Source of the DNA: Chimonanthus salicifolius | Taxonomy: Eukaryota; Streptophyta; Magnoliopsida; Laurales; Calycanthaceae | DNA length: 64,000 bases | Assembly (NCBI GenBank): GCA_013350335.1 | Contig: CM023540.1 | Location: 4,836,001 to 4,900,000, forward strand | Reading direction: 5' to 3' | Shown: in pieces, positions 34,297 through 46,060 of the stretch | How positions within the stretch are numbered: position 1 is the first letter of the stretch | Layout: every line of letters begins with the position of its first letter | Program-made: the position numbers and the translations under genes | The notes under the pieces: model-generated | The model's input: only the letters and a program-made list of their open reading frames with translations | The model's database searches: none | Told to the model about the DNA's origin: nothing

Positions 34297-35087
34297 CGGC
34301 GGTTGCCACGCCGCACTACCTCATTCAATTCCCTCTCCACTATAGTGGCCCTGCCGACCACCCCTGCCAATGTAGGTTCCTTGAATACTGTCACCCTAGT
34401 TTTGATGCTCGGCCGAAGGCCCCGTTCAAACTTACGGGCCCTCCAGTGCTCAGTGTCCACCATGTAGAACGCGTAGACAGATAGTCGAAGGAACTCCCGA
34501 TGGTACTCTGCCACTGTCATATTGCCTTGTACTAATGATATAAAAGCTTCAGTCTGGCTCTCCCTTTCTTCCTCTGGGAAAAAATGCTCTAGAAAAGTGG
34601 CTGAGAACCATTCCCAAGTCATGGCAATTCTTTCCCTTTCCGGCACCAGTGATTGTTGTTTTTCTACCACTTCCCACCAATTACCGGCATCCTCAATCAG
34701 TTGAGATGTTGCCAGTAAGATTCTGTCAGCCGGACTGGAAACCTGAAGCAGATTTAAGATCTGAGTGATCTTCTTTAACCAGTGATCTGCTCCTACAGCC
34801 CCTTCTTTTCCTCTGAAATAGGGAGGGCGCTGTTGCTGAAAATCTTTGACCATCTTCCGTTTACTAGTGTCACTAGCAGTAGCATTTCCGTCGCTAGTAG
34901 TAGCATTTCCGCTCAAATGTTACTGAAGAGCAGCAGCGACTGCCGCTTGAACTACATCTTTTATCTCGGGAGGTACACCTTGTATGTTTATATTATTCTG
35001 TTCCTCCTCCCGATGGGGTACCTCCTCTTCCTGGCGAGGTGGTTATACCTCTTTTTGGTTGCGACGAGTCCTTCTCTTCGGAGCCAT
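33951..35087 (-). pseudogene. Gag (element B), with stops and a frameshift
   Basis: The native start, MAPKRR, is at 35087-35085 but is followed by a TAA near 35045 (after NQKEV) and another near 34921. The frame is open from 34916 to the -1 shift at a G run near 34281 and then runs on out of frame to 33951. The gag domain is readable: [83 protein letters not shown]. The N-terminal tail lacks the HEK repeats of A and has small repeats of SGNAT/DGNAT type. Gag would build the virus-like particle; here it is defective. Confidence 0.92.
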
Positions 35088-35594
35088 TTCCTAGTCATCG
35101 AAAACACTAACTTAGTTCCTTTTCAAATGGAGGAAAAAGAAGAAAAAAAAATATTAAACAATATACTTTGTTTCTCATTTTTGGGGAAGATTGCCAAATA
35201 AGCACACTTGGTTTGGGGAAAACTTCCCAAGTATCTATGTTTCGTTCCATTTGTGAAATCGGGGAATTTTCTCCTATGTTCAATAAGCCTACCATTATTC
35301 CGTCAAATTTGGGGAAGACCTAAACTTGTTTTCTCATGTCGGGAAAATGTAACCCTACTTGCTATGTTTGATAATTCCGACTTACATTGTTTTTTTTTTT
35401 TTTCTTCCCTTGCTATCATCCCTCTCCGTCAAATGTTGTTCACAGATTAAACCCTTCAGTTTGAGTCAATCGAAGTAATTTAACTCAGCCCCCGTGCAGC
35501 GGTCTCCGAAGAGTCGGTCGGTCGGGATTCTTAGCCGTCAGTGAGACGTGCAACCGTCTTAATCTTACTTCGAGAGATTCATTCTTCCGAATTC
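35088..35594 (-). other. Untranslated leader of element B
   Basis: 507 bp without a gene. It has repeated TTTGGGGAAR units (35180-35350), CCAAATAAGC as in A, a long T run (35390-35403) and GTCTCCGAAGAGTCGG (about 35503-35518) close to the primer site, as in A. The T run is a length-variable tract. Confidence 0.6.
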
Positions 35595-35606
35595 GCTCTG
35601 ATAACA
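35595..35606 (-). promoter_or_regulatory. Primer binding site of element B (one mismatch)
   Basis: The sense strand reads TGTTATCAGAGC, one base from the initiator tRNA-Met complement TGGTATCAGAGC seen in A and L. It lies two bases inside the 5' LTR end. The mismatch probably arose after insertion. Confidence 0.9.
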
Positions 35607-35608
35607 AC

Positions 35609-38600
35609 TGTAACGCCCGCCCCTTTTCACCGTAAAATCAGAGTACATTTTTTTTTTTTAAAAATAAAAGTGACAAAGGGCGCGGACGTCACGACGCGAG
35701 TTAAGTTTCGAACTTCTAAAGCCCGGCCCTTAACTGGCCAACCCTACGCGTGCGTGGAACATAAGTCCACGAGTACGGTTCACGCGTAGCAAGTAAGCTC
35801 ACGGAACATAAAAATAAGTGTGGATGATCATAGAACTATCCTACCAGTTCTTCAGATAGCAGGGAAGAAATACCCAACTAATTACGAAAATGCCATTATA
35901 CTGTATTATCCAAAATAATACCTAAACATAGCAAACTACCTAAATTATTACATTTCCGACAAGCTAACTATACAAATACATCTTTTCCAAAATAAAGTAA
36001 AACAAAATAATTAATCCGCCTCCCCAAGCTCCTAAGCTTGGCTTCCGTCTCGCCCTTCCGGTCCGCCATCTCCTGCATCGTCAGCTAGGGTAGAAGTAGG
36101 GCATTAGAACAACGCGCCCAGTAGGATTCCGAGTAGGGCTAGCACATGGGTTAGTAATAACCACATACAGATAATAACACAGTGAAAACTATAAACCACC
36201 ATATACTGAAATATAAGTAAATGATATGCCATGGGTGTCAATGTTATGAATCCCACCCATCATTCCTGCCATATACTGTCATAACCCTCTTGAAGGAAAA
36301 ACCTCGTCAAGATATGTCCAACCGCAAAATATCCCCCTTGACGGCAAAGCCTCGTCAAGGTGTCCCCATGCATGTTCTCGGTCGCCCCGACGGAGCATGG
36401 ACTCCGGTTTGTTTATTTTTTTCCGCCCATGCCATGCATGAGATGTAATGCATTATGCTATGTACTATTTATAACTCATAACCTTAAGATATCATACATA
36501 GCCTTAATTTATAATGCATAACCTTAATCATAGTTCATAGCCATTAAATAAAATCCATCTTAAAAATAGCATCCATAATTGTAAAAACCCATCATAAGAT
36601 AAATACTAATCAATAAAATATGACAAAAATACCATCACACATCCATGGCTTACAAATAGGTAGGAATCCTACCGATTACCGACTCGCGTCCTTTTCCCGT
36701 ATTTGTCCGACAATCTAGCTACCGACTCGCGTACCGCTCGCGCTATCCGACACCTTATTAAATTACCACATTAGTCCATATTTTACCATTTCCAAGCCCA
36801 TAAATCATATCTTAGTGGTTTTCTTCAATTTATCCAATAATTACCATTTTTGCCACTACCCCTTCACATGATTATGTACTCATTTATCTAGGTATGATTA
36901 AGTCCAAACTTGATCCACCACTTAGGTCCCTAACTTAGGTCCATTAATGATTCATTGACCATGACCTAACATCCCTAAATCATCCACTTAATTTAATCAA
37001 ATTTTCCATCATCTAGATACAAGCATGGACCCAACCTTAGCCCATACAATAACTTACAAAATGGGTCATGGGTTCGGCCACACACCATGGCCGAACCCAT
37101 GATGTCTTGTTCTCCATTTTCCTTGGATCCTTTAGTACATTTTAGATCTACCACAAGTCCTCCCATGAGAGGTTTACATCATGCATTTAAATCACCATTT
37201 TAAGGTATCATTACATATTTTGGGTTCATCAAAACTACTATCATTTTCCCATTTATTTCTCTATAAATCACAACCATTAAATCCACCATTGTTCACCATA
37301 GGGTTCGGCCATACACCATGGCCGAACCCATGGTTCATGATTCATCACTCCTTACTCCAAAATATCTCCATTCACCAAAATATTAAATCCATTACTCTTC
37401 CCATTTTTCCATGACTTTAACCTTAAAAACCCTAATTAACTTCACACACACAACAACCTAGGGTTCGGCCATACACCATGGCCGAACCCATGGTTCATAA
37501 TTTATTCTCTTTTATGTCTTCTAATGCCATAAAATCCTTTTACATTTTCATCATAAAACCATTTTAAACATTACTCCCATGCATTCATTAAAACCCTAAA
37601 TGCATTAATCAAAAACCTTCATTGCCTTCCATCCTTTAAACCCTAACCAATTTCATCAAACCCTAATCACCCACCATGGGGTTCGGCCATGCTACATGGC
37701 CGAACCCTATGGCCCATGATTCTTATTCCAAGCACCCCATTCCATACTCAATTCCATAATTTATACAATGCACATACTACATTTATTTATTTCTTTTCCC
37801 TAACCCTAATTTTTTTTCTCCATTAGAGTTTTACCCACTTTCCATTTCTTCCATTTGATGGATTTAAAATCCATAGCATAAAATTATCCATCCCCCATTA
37901 AATTTCACAAAAATAAGCCCTAAATCTTAAACCCTAAAATCCAAAATTTCATGTTTTAAAAAAATACTCACTATTCGACGTCTCCTCCGATTTCCGCCGC
38001 TCCCGTCGATCTCCGTAGCCTCCTCTCTCCTTCCTCTTGATCTTTGATAGGTCAAAATCTTTGCTCATGGGTGGCAACTCCCAACCTTAAAATCAGCCAT
38101 GTTAGGTTTGAATTTGAGAGATGAAAAGAGGAAAAGATGATGAGAGGAAGATGATGACCTTAATCTTAGAGTGAACTCCCTCCAAATTCCATTTTTTTTT
38201 TCTTCTCTCCTTGAGTTCCTTCTCCTTTTTTTTTTTTTCTCCTTCACTTGGACATGGGACGGCAATGGAGGAGTGGAGAATTGAAATGAGAATGAAAAGA
38301 GAGAGAAAGGAAAAGATAAGACTCATTCCCATTTTTTTTTCTCTACATTAACTACCTCCACCAACCTTAAGATATTTTTTAGATCTTTTATTTGCTTTAT
38401 GGTGGTGGTTATCTAAACCACCACCAAGCCCAACGTGTGTGAATTTTTTTAAGTTTGAGATGAGGTGAATCTTCACCTCATGGCCCCACCTTGACCACTC
38501 TTAACTACCATATTTAAATAATTTAATTAGATAATTACCTTAGGCTAATCCATTGATACTTAGCCTAAGTTCATTACTCCACCCATGGTTGACCAAGTCA

Positions 38601-39025
38601 ACCATGGTGGCCGGCCCCACCAATCATTGGCCCACTCGCCACCTCACTTGATGAGGTGGAGGTGGGTCCCGCTTGGCCACACCACCATTGTTTAATTCCA
38701 AATTACTTAGGGTGATTAAATTTCATTAAGCCCACTCTAAATGGATCACCATTGGGCCCATGGCCCAATTACATTTCCCACTAGCCCATTTACCTTAGAG
38801 CTTAACCATCTTGACCCATTGGGTCCCAAATGGGTATTTGACCCAATTTGACCATTCTTGACCCATTTAAATAAATTTAAATCCAAACCATAGTCTATTG
38901 GGCCACACTTGGGCCTTTATCCAATTTTGGCCCATTTACCATTTACTCCACCAATTTTCTAATTTCCATCATTAAAATAATTAATATTCACATTTATATT
39001 AATTCCCAAATTCCGAGACCTTATA
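35609..39025 (-). repeat. Element B 5' LTR (right on the plus strand)
   Basis: 3417-bp LTR starting TGTAACGCCCGCCCC; its end reads CCTTATA instead of CCTTACA. Inner hairpins are at 35699-35735 and 35744-35789 (arms CTACGCGTG and CACGCGTAG, perfect). Core is at 36098-36122. TTCGGCC palindromes are near 37067, 37296, 37458 and 37674. The sense splice donor GTGAGT is at 37971-37966, and the candidate acceptor CCCTAG ends at 36085, so the putative intron is about 1.9 kb. TSD GTGTT follows at 39026. Confidence 0.95.
35699..35789 (-). promoter_or_regulatory. Paired U5 hairpins (element B)
   Basis: Hairpin 1 (35699-35735): AGTTAAG/CTTAACT outer arms, a degenerate inner stem. Hairpin 2 (35744-35789): 9-bp arms CTACGCGTG/CACGCGTAG, with a nested stem CGTGG/CCACG. 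Compared with A (CATGTGCG/CGCACATG) and L (CTATGTGTG/CACACATAG), both arms have changed together. Confidence 0.75.
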
Positions 39026-41036
39026 GTGTTTCATGTTGAGTCATGGTTAGTGAAGCCTTAATGGATCTAAGTTATGGATGAATTTTAGACTTAAAATATA
39101 CATGAATAGAGGAGATACTAAACCATGGAAGTTTAGTGGCATAACCGTAATTATGGGCCACAATGAAGAACCATGGCCGAATCCCATGTATGTTGGACAT
39201 GAACTTGGGTGCATTAAGATGACCTTATGAATTATTAAATTAAGCTTGGGGTTGATGCATTTTAGTTTCATAAATTAGAATACTTAAAGGGCTAAAATTT
39301 GGAATTATCATGTGTTTAAATCAATGGAAATGAGGCTAAGTTAAGGGCTGATTTTTAATGATCTTGTAACGTGGTAAGGGATCATTAATGGACCTAGGTT
39401 GTGGATCAATTTTTGGACTTAATCATGCATGGATAAATGGGTGATTAACCATGGAAAATGAGGTAGTGGCAAAACCGTAATTAAATGCCAAATTCAAGAA
39501 TTCCATGGAGATTGATCATGGAATGAGGGGCTCTAATGTAATAACCTTATAAGTGGTTGATCAAGCCTAGGGTGGCCAAATTTTAAGACTTATGGGAGTA
39601 AAAGGTTTAATAGATGACATGGGACCGACCCACAAAACCTAAATAGTGACCAGTTTTTCATATGGGCTTAGAAATGGTTAAAACATGGACTAATGATGAA
39701 TGTATAATAAGGTACTGGACATCGCAAGCGGTGCGCGATCGGCGACCCGGTTTATCGAACGGAAAACGTAAAAGGACGCGAGTCAGTATTCGGTAGGATT
39801 CCTACATTTTTGTAAGCCATGGATTGGGTGATGTTTTCTTTAATTTATTTTGGAAAGCATGTGGTTGCCTTTAAGATGAGTTTTAGATTATGTATCTTGT
39901 GATGTTTTCCTTTAAAATATTTTGGAAATCATGTGAATGTCTTAAGATGGGTTTTGGATTAAGTATTATGGGAGGTTTTTCCCTTTGATTTATTTGATAA
40001 TCAAGTAATTGTTTTAAGATGGGTTTTTGTGTTACTATTGAAGTACATATATTACATGGCACATGGCATCTACATCTCATGCATGGCATGGGAGGGATAT
40101 GACAGGGGAAGGATGAAATGAAACCGGAGTCCATGCTCCGTCGGGGCGACCGATAAACGCATGGGGATGTTTCATTATGTATTATTATACCTTGATGATG
40201 GTTTTCCATCAAGGGGGATGTTGTAATTATTGTTATACCTTGATGATGGTTCTTCCATCAAGGGGGATGCCTAGTGTGGATGGCGTCTTGATGAGGCTTT
40301 TCCATCAAGAGGATCATGGCACGATGATGGTATGGATTTTATTTGGAACACTATGTATGGTTGAAAAAGGGACATTATACGATGAGGATGAGATGGATGG
40401 GTGGGGTTCATGACATAGAACACCCATTGCGTAACATTGCCCAAAGTGCATGGTTTTGCTATAATATTATCTTCATGTTGTTATTACTAATCCATGTGCT
40501 AGCCCTACTCGGAGTCCTACTGGGCGCGTGGTCTAACGCCCTACTTCTACCCTAGCTGATGACGCAGGAGGTGGCGAAACAGAAGGACGGGACGGGAGTC
40601 AAGCTTAGGAGCTTGGCAAGGCAGGTTAATTATGTTGTTTAAGTTTATGTTGGAAAAATGTAATTTGAGTAGCTTAGCTTCTCGGAATGTAATAAATTAG
40701 ATTACTGGCTATGGTTTGGGATTTTATTATGGACATTATGGTTTTGAGGTATTATAGAAATTTAAATGAATGTTATCTTCCCTGCTATCTCAAATCTGTA
40801 GGATAGTCTTTGTTGTTAATTCCGCACTGAGAAGTAATATTCCTTGAGCTTACGTCTACGCGTGAACCGTACTCGTGAACTTGGCTCCACGCACGCGTAG
40901 GTTGGCCAGTTAAGGGCCGGGCTTTAGAAGCTCAGACTTAACTCGCGTCGTGACGTCCGCGCCCTTTGTCACTTTACTTTTATGTAAAAAAAAAAAAATA
41001 GACTCTGATTTTCGGTGAAAAGGGGCGGGCGTTACA
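39026..41036 (+). mobile_element. Solo LTR C, right segment
   Basis: Second half of LTR C after element B, beginning with the TSD copy GTGTT and continuing the sequence broken at 27107 (compare D at about 20570). It holds a half TTCGGCC unit (39172), a diverged tract with GCGATCGGCGACC (39730), hairpins CTTGATG/CATCAAG (about 40190-40215, 40239-40265, 40290-40312), core (about 40524-40550) and U5 hairpin arms CTACGCGTG/CACGCGTAG (about 40855-40900). It ends GGGGCGGGCGTTACA at 41036, followed by TSD GAACC. Confidence 0.93.
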
Positions 41037-43825
41037 GAACCCTCTCTTTGGGTTTTCATCTCAAGACCTCTCAAGCTCACTCTCGGCCAGGAATCAAGGG
41101 GGAAGAAGAGGCTAAGGAAGAAGAAGAACGGAGGAGCAAGAATGAGTGAAAGAAACCGGAGGAGTCGCGGAATCGGTAAGTACTTGATAAGATTGCATAA
41201 GTAAGAAAAGATGGTCAAGGACGCAATGGCCGAACACTATTTTTTATTATGATTGAGGACTTTATGCATGAACCATGTATGAAATGGTGAATAACCAAGG
41301 ATCATGGTTTGGCCCTTGCATGGCCAAACCCTAAGTTTATGTATGAGAACCATCAAGGACAACAAAAAGGGGTGGATGAGGTTCGGCCATGATGTATGGT
41401 CGAGCCCCATCAAAGGATTAAATCTTGGAGGTATGATTTTTAAATGAAAATGATGAACCATAGGTTTCGGCCATGTTGTATGGCCGAACCCCATGGAAAG
41501 GTGTTAAGGATTTTAAAAGGTTTTAAAATGGATGTATGTCAATGATTTTTAAAGGGTTTTAAAGGAGGGAAATAATGGAGAATTGTTAATCATTTTAAAT
41601 GGTCTAAAATGTTATAATGGTGAAGAACCTTGGACCATGGGTTCGGCCATACACCGTGGCTAAACCCCATGGAGGTATATTGTTGATGTTTAAAGAGTTT
41701 TAAGGATGAGAATGATGGATGGATGTTGGTAAATGTTAATGAGTGGTAAAGGATGAAAATCATGCAAATATGTTAGTGATCTTAAATAAGGTTTACATGT
41801 TGTAAATGATAAGCTTGAAATGAGGAAATAAGGAAAAACCAAGGACCATGGGTTCGGCCATGTTGTATGGCCGAACCCCATGGAGAAATTTTAAGGGATT
41901 TATTATGAATCTTTGGGTTTAAAATGATGAATCTAAATGAATGATTAAACCCCTCATGGAGGGACTTTATTATGGGTCTAAAAGATTGTAAATGATTTAA
42001 AGGAGAAGATGGGAAATGAGACATCATGGGTTCGGCCATGGTGTATAGCCGAACCACATGGACCATTTTAATGGGTTATTTAGAGATCTATGCATGATTA
42101 AATAAATGAAATGTTTAGTTATGGATCTATGTTTTGGACCTAAGCATGAGGTGATGGAAATAATGGCTAAGATGTAAATAGAGTGAAAATGATGGACCAT
42201 GGTGTATGGCCGAACCCAATGGAGAAGTTTTTGTGGACTTAGGGTTTGATGATTAACCTATGTGTAAACAAAAGGAGTGATTACCTATGGAAGGAAAGAA
42301 CGGCCAAATGGTGAAATTAAAGGACCATGGGTTCAGCCATGGTGTATGGCCGAACCCCATGGATCGTGTTTTTGGATCTAAGTCTGAATAAGTGACTAAG
42401 TGTATGATTGAACCATGGAAAATGTTTGTTTGGGAATTAGGGCTTCCATCAAGGTAAAACTAATGGAATGATCTTGGACTTAATTAAAAGATCAAAGGAC
42501 TAAAAAGAAGGACCCAAAACCAAGTAAGTAAGGTTCGTCCATGTTGTATGGCTGAACCCCACTAAAGCATGTTTATGAACTTAAACATGGTGGGAAATAA
42601 AATGGAACATGGGTTTTGATTTATTGATATGTAATAAGGTAACGGGACCTCACAAGCGGTGTACAATCGGCTTGACGTGATCGGTAAGCTGTTTTCAGAC
42701 GAAAACGCAAGGACACAAAAGTTTGTCATTGGTAGGATTCCTACCTCATTGAAACCATGGGATATGTATGATGATTTTAATTCATGTTTGATAAGTTATT
42801 TTAGTATCAAACAATATGTTTCAATTATGGAATTTTAAATGCTATGATTTGTATTTTTACATAGCATGTTGGGATCTGCATCTCATCCATGGCATGGGAG
42901 GGATGAAAGGTAACCGGAGACCCACGCTCTGTCGGGGCGTCCGTAAGACATTCGTGAGGGTACCTTGGTGTGCATTATCCCATCAAGAGGTAACCGGAGT
43001 CCACGCTCTGTCAGGGCATCCGTAAGGCATTCGTGAGGATACTTTGATGAGGAGTTTCCATCAAGATGAAAACCTTGATGAGGAGTTTCCATCAAGAGGA
43101 TACTATGTGTTTGTGACATGGATGATGGGTGAGACTCATGGCATATGACACCCATGGCATGGCATTGAATCAGCATGATTATGATCTCTATTATCATGCA
43201 ATGTTTCTGGTTTTTATCTGTATGATTGGATCTCAATTATCATACACTGTTTTGGATAAAATGTTCTACAAGTACAGCATGATGTATTATATCTGGATTT
43301 TTATACTAACCCATGTGTTGACCCTACTCGGAGTACCTACTGGGCGCGTTGTCTAACGCCCTACTTCTACCTTAGATGATGACACAGGAAATGGACAGAA
43401 CGAAGGACACGATCGGAACCAAGCTTTGGAGATTGGATAATTTAGTTTCACTTTATTTAAGTTTATTCATGGACAATGTAATTTGAGTAGATAGTATTTG
43501 GGAATGTAATAGCTTAGACTATTTGCTATGGATCGAATGATGATTAATCTGGATTAAGTTAATTTATATTGATTGCCTTCCTTGCTAAGTAAATGTTGTA
43601 ATCTGATGTTATTTCCGCAATGGGTATTCCGTAAGTCGTAGTATCACGTGTGAAATGTTTTAGTGGACTTGTCTACGTACACGCATGGTTGACCAGTTAA
43701 CGGTCGGGCTTTGGAAGCTCGAACTTAGCTCGCTTCGTGACGTCCCCGCTCTCTCTCACTCTTTTATTCAAAAAAAAAAAAATAGACTCTGATTTTCGGC
43801 AAGTGAAAAAGGGTGGGGCGTTACA
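41037..43825 (+). mobile_element. Solo LTR F, right segment
   Basis: Remainder of LTR F after C, beginning with TSD GAACC. Sense order: end of GA leader, splice donor GGTAAGT (41175-41181), TTCGGCC palindromes near 41384, 41458, 41637, 41846, 42027, 42330 and 42534, GGTAGGATTCCTACC (about 42731), two CCACGCTCTGTC modules (42915-43030), hairpins TTGATGAGGAGTTTCCATCAA (three near 43030-43100), core (43339-43365), acceptor ACTTCTACCTTAG ending at 43375, U5 region (43640-43740). Ends GGGGCGTTACA at 43825; TSD GTATA at 43826-43830. Confidence 0.93.
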
Positions 43826-44458
43826 GTATAGTCTTCAACTATTACCAGGAAATATCTCTTTCCACCAGCAATTTCGTGTTGAGTGGGTCCAACTAATTTC
43901 ATGTGAAGCAGTTCAAAGGGTCTAGAAGTTGCCATTAAATTTGTATGTTTATGAGTTGCCCTGATTTTTTTTCCTTTTGGCAGTCACCACAGATGGTTTT
44001 TTCAGATCGTCGAAGTTTCGGTAACCCTTTTATATGTTCACCTAGTTTGGACAAGTCCTTGAAGTTCACATGATCAAGCCTTTGATGCCAAAGTTTAGCA
44101 TCACTGATTTTGGAAAGAGGCACTCATGTATGATAGGAGTTGATGTACAACCCAAAATGTAGCAATCATCAGAAGTAAGGATGCCACTCAAAACAACTTC
44201 ACCTTCTTTTGAATAAACATGACAGTCTTTCTTACTAAAGGTGACTCTATTATCATTAGCACACAGTTGAGATATACTAAGTAAATTGTTCTTAAGTCGA
44301 TCAACAAGATATACATCTTTGATAACCCTAGATAATGGCAGATTCAGTGACTCCTTACCAATTATATTTGCCATGTTTCCATCAACAAAAACGACAGATC
44401 CCCCTTTAAAATTAACCAAATCAGACATGTAAGAATTATTTCCATTCATATGTCATGA
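43826..44458 (-). pseudogene. Copia protease end, GAG-pre-integrase and integrase N-terminus (element G)
   Basis: Decayed copia polyprotein section. 44449-44066 encodes the conserved linker (NLPLSRVIKDVYLVDRLKNNLLSISQL, then VLSGILTSDDCYIL). 44123-43935 encodes the zinc-binding GAG-pre-integrase motif LWHQRLDHVNFKDLSKL with CGDCQKEKKSGQ. A frame break lies between them. At 44450-44460 two stops replace the expected Cys and Arg after the protease motif. The integrase catalytic core starts near 43930 and is cut by LTR F at 43826-43830 (TSD GTATA); it continues at 23882. Confidence 0.9.
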
Positions 44459-45594
44459 TCATCCACTACCCAAGTACCACTTGGATTGCCTTTCAACATT
44501 TATGTCTGTATGAATCATGAAGATCTTATTATTTGGAGAACAAATAGACGAAGGGGCAATGGTAGAGTTCATTTCATTTTGATGTGTAATCTGTCTAGAT
44601 TTGAAATAGGGTTTCCCAACAAAGAATATGATCCTTGGATTCCCTAGTCTATCCAGGATGGATTGTAAATTTTGATTTAGTGCATTACAACTTTGATTTC
44701 CCAGTGGACACCTCATAAGAGGATTTTTCTTGAGATAGAAATTAGATTCAGGATGTCCCCATTTTCCACAATAAGTGCACTGCATGTTAGAGAGTTTGGA
44801 CGTCTGGTTTTTAACAAATATGGCAGTTTGCCTCAGGGTAACTTGCACATTTTTATAATGCTCTATCCCAGACTTATCCTTATAATTCTTTCCAGAACTA
44901 AGGATCTTTCCCAATTTTTCATTTCCATGAAGGACCTTGTCTTGAGATTGAGATAACCTTTCTAAGTCAGATATTAACAAAGTAATCTTGTTTTCAAAAT
45001 ACGTTTTCATTTCTGCCAAGTGTTTGTGATCTCTTTTGGTCAGATCCACTTGGGATTTAAGGTCTGCTTCACTTTTTCTCAACACTAATATCTCATCAAT
45101 TGATTTTTCAAATTTTGTTGAGAAAGCTTCTTTTTTCGTTCTTTCAATTTTATAGAGTTTGGTCAGGTAGGCGTTCTCACTTCCAAGTATGTGAGCTTTC
45201 TTGGTCAATTCCATACTCTGAAGATACAAAGAACTGTATGTTTCTTCTAGATCATCAAGAGTCTCTTCATTTTCAGATTCACTAAAATGTTCGTTTATCA
45301 CAAGGAAACGAAGCAACAAAACCAAGAAATGTACCTTTACTTTCTTTATCCAAGATTGATGCAGACTCAGATTCTTCTGCGTCATTTAACTTTTTTTTTT
45401 ATTTTGTTTTAGTCTTCTTCTTTTTGATGATGGGTTAGGCTTCCTGTCATAGAGATCACAAGAGCAAGACCTACTACAAAATTGTATGCATGATATTGTG
45501 AATGTGGGTCTTCCAGGCATAATTTTTTACTAACTTCGACTCGATATTTACCCCATTTATTTTTTCCTCCGGACATCGACATACAGGTATCCAT
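44459..45594 (-). pseudogene. Copia gag and start of protease (element G)
   Basis: Gag region of the SIRE-type element. A short frame at 45594-45409 may hold its start, but I do not recognise its sequence. After a frame break, 45385-44459 (308 codons) encodes a long Lys/Glu/Leu-rich, coiled-coil-like stretch (residues about 35-165), then a zinc knuckle CTYCGKWGHPESNF with Phe instead of the last Cys, and ends at WYLGSG, where the protease DSG should be (Asp to Gly). The damaged knuckle and active site show that it is long inactive. Confidence 0.85.
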
Positions 45595-45656
45595 GACCGT
45601 TGTTTTAGCAATCAGATCTCACTCGGACGATTAAATCCAAATATATAGAGCGTGAG

Positions 45657-45688
45657 GCTTTGATACCAATTGAAAGTTCTCCCTTTGG
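45657..45688 (-). promoter_or_regulatory. Copia primer binding site and stub of its 5' LTR
   Basis: The sense strand reads TGGTATCAAAGC (45668-45657), one base off the initiator tRNA-Met complement. It is preceded by the last 18 bp of the 5' LTR (45671-45688, ending in CTTTCA in sense). The rest of the LTR is replaced at 45689 by chromovirus LTR sequence. This confirms that G is on the minus strand and that its 5' end lies here. Confidence 0.8.
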
Positions 45689-46060
45689 TGCGAGATCCCG
45701 TTACCTTATAATATAATAATAAATCAACACCAAGGTCCACTTGATTTACAATGTTCTAAGTCGATAAACAAAACCCCATGGGGTTTGGCCATACACCATG
45801 GCCGAACCCCATGAATTATTTATGGGGCTATGTGTTTGGATTAAAAGAAATATGTATGGATTATTTGGAACCTAAGCAAGGAAAAAGGGCTATGATTATG
45901 AACAATGGCAAAATTGTAATTACCTAAAGATTAGACCATGGGTTCGGCCATGGTGTATGGCCGAACCCCATGGGGTTTTGTTTATGGACTTAGAACATTG
46001 TAAATCAAGTGGAACTTGGTGTTGATTTATTATTATATTATAAGGTAACGGGATCTCGCA
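45689..46060. repeat. 120-bp inverted duplication joined at a palindrome
   Basis: Left arm 45689-45808 is the reverse complement of right arm 45941-46060 at about 97 percent, including the TTCGGCC palindrome itself (45781-45807). Left of the palindrome the sequence is minus-sense LTR. Right of it (45809 on) it is plus-sense LTR, which continues as in LTR N at 57380. The switch of strand therefore took place inside the palindrome, where both orientations match. The two arms can fold back over a loop of 132 bases. Confidence 0.9.

Larger units (their letters stand above)
27108..39025 (-). mobile_element. Element B: complete but inactivated Tekay-type chromovirus
   Basis: 11.9-kb element on the minus strand, TSD GTGTT (27103-27107, 39026-39030). 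LTRs at 27108-30521 and 35609-39025 differ at roughly 1 percent of positions by eye, so it is clearly older than A. Internal order: primer site, leader, gag, protease, RT, RNase H, integrase, chromodomain, i.e. the full chromovirus plan. Damage: two stops in the gag N-terminus, a 1-nt deletion after the gag domain, a stop in integrase and a 19-C run near the chromodomain. It is inserted in LTR C. Confidence 0.96.

Noticed and set aside
45446..45594. A functional copia gag start
   Set aside because: The 61-codon frame has no recognisable gag motif and the next frame is shifted; kept only as part of the pseudogene.
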